The notes under the pieces are model-generated. The model saw only the letters and a list, made by a program, of their open reading frames with translations, was not told where the DNA came from and ran no database searches. A program made the translations under genes and the position numbers. Below, one piece after another: positions 22,475 through 23,440 of a stretch of 23,440 nucleotides of DNA (position 1 is the first letter of the stretch; each line of letters starts with the position of its first letter). The stretch is from DATGSL01 sp964645585. GTDB taxonomy: Bacteria; Verrucomicrobiota; Verrucomicrobiia; Opitutales; T3Sed10-336. The DNA is taken from positions 1-23,440 of the forward strand of contig CAZYAN010000057.1 of the NCBI GenBank assembly GCA_964645585.1, read 5' to 3'.

Positions 22475-23343
22475 TGAACCTCCAGACTGTAAAATCGCGT
22501 GGGATTCTCCTCCGGTTCGAGTGCCACCTCCGCCCGGATCATTCGCACTTCGGGGGCAAAATAACTCCCGCGATACAGATCCGGCTCATCGCTCAGCGGA
22601 ACTCGAAATCGAATCGGCTCCCAGTCCTGCAAGTTTCGGGATCCAAAAATCCGATACGTTCGCCCGTCGATCGCCAAAAACTCCAAGATCGCGGCGCTCT
22701 CCTTGACTTCGATAACATCCAGCCGAAGCCGATCGCCGAAATCCCACGCGTAGGTTCCCGCGAGATACTCCTGATAATTGCTCATCCCGTCGCCATCGAG
22801 ATCACCATCTGGATGAATATCTTCACGGGTTAATCCCCCGCCCGCCATTGCGATCACCATATCCTTCCACGCATCAGGCAAACCGTCGCCATTCGAATCC
22901 ACACCCAGTGTCAAATCGATCCGCGTCTCCATCGCCGGTTCCCCGAGGTTTCGAAAATCGCCCTGCATCTCGATCGGCAGCCAGGTTTGACTTCCGATCT
23001 TAACCTCAATTTGAAACGGAACAAACGGCCGCTGCGCGGTTGGTCGGTACAGGTCGGGAGCGATGCCCGCATCCATCGGAACCGCCAGCCTGTAATTAAT
23101 TCCTGGCGCCAGTCCCGGCACGATGCGGGTCGAAAGCGCCGTGCCATCGGCTGTCGTAAGAATGATCCGGCTCTCCACTTGCAGCGGATTTCCCCACTCA
23201 TCCCGAACCAAACCATAAATCGTATGATACGGAGCCGGAGGATACGCGTAAGCGGTCGCGGAAACAGCGAAAAGCAATAGTAACGTACAAACGCCTCTTT
23301 TCCCTGAATTTAAAATTCGAGATCCAAAATTCAAAATTTTCAT
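22471..23343 (-). CDS. Secreted protein with EF-hand/thrombospondin-3-like calcium motifs
   Basis: This encodes 290 residues. The signal peptide runs to about residue 33 (AYA|YPP). Residues 36-145 form a beta domain beginning APYHTIYGLVRDEWGNPLQV, resembling a carboxypeptidase-regulatory or fibronectin-like fold. Two Asp-rich motifs, DSNGDGLPD (149-157) and DLDGDGMSN (181-189), are typical calcium-binding elements. The C-terminal domain has YRIFGSRNLQDWEPIRF and ends TRFYSLEVQ, a pattern also seen in the two large propeller proteins of this window. Function is unknown, probably extracellular. The start is one base after the stop of the upstream partial gene, and the end overlaps the next start. 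The first codons arise from a heptamer repeat. Confidence 0.8.
   Translation of the reverse strand: MKILNFGSRILNSGKRGVCTLLLLFAVSATAYAYPPAPYHTIYGLVRDEWGNPLQVESRIILTTADGTALSTRIVPGLAPGINYRLAVPMDAGIAPDLYRPTAQRPFVPFQIEVKIGSQTWLPIEMQGDFRNLGEPAMETRIDLTLGVDSNGDGLPDAWKDMVIAMAGGGLTREDIHPDGDLDGDGMSNYQEYLAGTYAWDFGDRLRLDVIEVKESAAILEFLAIDGRTYRIFGSRNLQDWEPIRFRVPLSDEPDLYRGSYFAPEVRMIRAEVALEPEENPTRFYSLEVQ
23305..23339. repeat. Heptanucleotide tandem repeat (AAAATTC) inside a signal-peptide coding region
   Basis: Seven-base units TGAATTT, AAAATTC, GAGATCC, AAAATTC and AAAATTT end two bases short of the start codon (minus strand, 23343). They encode codons 2-13 or so of the downstream gene. The repeat is AT-rich, unlike its surroundings. 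Confidence 0.65.
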
Positions 23344-23344
23344 A

Positions 23345-23440
23345 TCAATTTCCCGAATAGGAATACGTGATAAAGTGCAGCTTTATATCCTCCACCGTTC
23401 GGATAAAACGCCGCAAGCCTTCCTCCGGATCGCTCAGCAA
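23345..23440 (-). CDS. C-terminal end of an unidentified gene (partial)
   Basis: The frame is open from the window edge to a TGA at 23345-23347, giving the last 31 residues, LLSDPEEGLRRFIRTVEDIK followed by LHFITYSYSGN. I do not recognise the family. The stop is separated from the next ATG (23343) by one base, which is strong evidence for a real upstream member of the operon. The rest lies outside the window. Confidence 0.6.
   Translation of the reverse strand: MLSDPEEGLRRFIRTVEDIKLHFITYSYSGN

Overview
The window looks like a chromosomal segment of a Verrucomicrobiota bacterium, most likely class Opitutia (Opitutae). This is inferred from the proteins. There are PEP-CTERM (exosortase-sorted) secreted proteins with the PEPSTYAAIFGG tail, a prepilin-like protein with an AFTLIELL N-terminus, DUF1080 and DUF4254 families, and thrombospondin-3-like DPDGDG modules. 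GC is high, and recognisable Shine-Dalgarno sequences are scarce. No rRNA, tRNA, CRISPR array, transposase or phage gene was seen.

Layout. (1) 1-3030, plus strand: three tandem PEP-CTERM genes with unrelated middles, similar signal peptides, near-identical 3' ends and related terminator hairpins; the first is frameshifted just before its PEP-CTERM tail. (2) 3100-4841: a divergent pair, DUF4254 (minus) and a family 9 glycosyltransferase (plus), probably for surface glycans. (3) 4842-5811: an unassigned stretch, then an Rnk/GreA-type RNA-polymerase-binding protein. (4) 5900-8453: an FNR/NNR-type box, a NirK-like multidomain copper protein, a cupredoxin lipoprotein and a terminator. This respiratory copper operon is the most notable part. 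(5) 8484-13934, minus strand: a prepilin-like protein, a secreted beta-propeller protein and a membrane TPR protein. (6) 14143-16833, plus strand: a two-domain DUF1080 protein and the sulfhydrylase MetY. (7) 16834-17265: an intergenic region with a 115-bp element bounded by 13-bp inverted repeats. (8) 17266-20750, minus strand: a large secreted propeller/LamG-like protein split by a frameshift at a 31-bp-spaced direct repeat. (9) 20751-21079: an intergenic region with a second copy of the element core. (10) 21080-23440, minus strand: a tightly packed operon of a partial gene, a secreted calcium-module protein, a MORN/YwqK-type lipoprotein and a fourth PEP-CTERM protein.

How it fits together. 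The copper operon has the form of an anaerobically or NO-induced nitrite-reduction module: a membrane-anchored NirK-like enzyme with its own C-terminal cupredoxin, plus a lipoprotein cupredoxin as likely electron donor. Its first cupredoxin domain carries Ser where canonical NirK has the catalytic Asp, and Gln where canonical NirK has the axial Met. Most remaining genes encode cell-surface or secreted proteins of unknown function that share sorting signals and C-terminal modules. Two separate genes carry minus-one-type frame disruptions, which may be real or sequencing errors.
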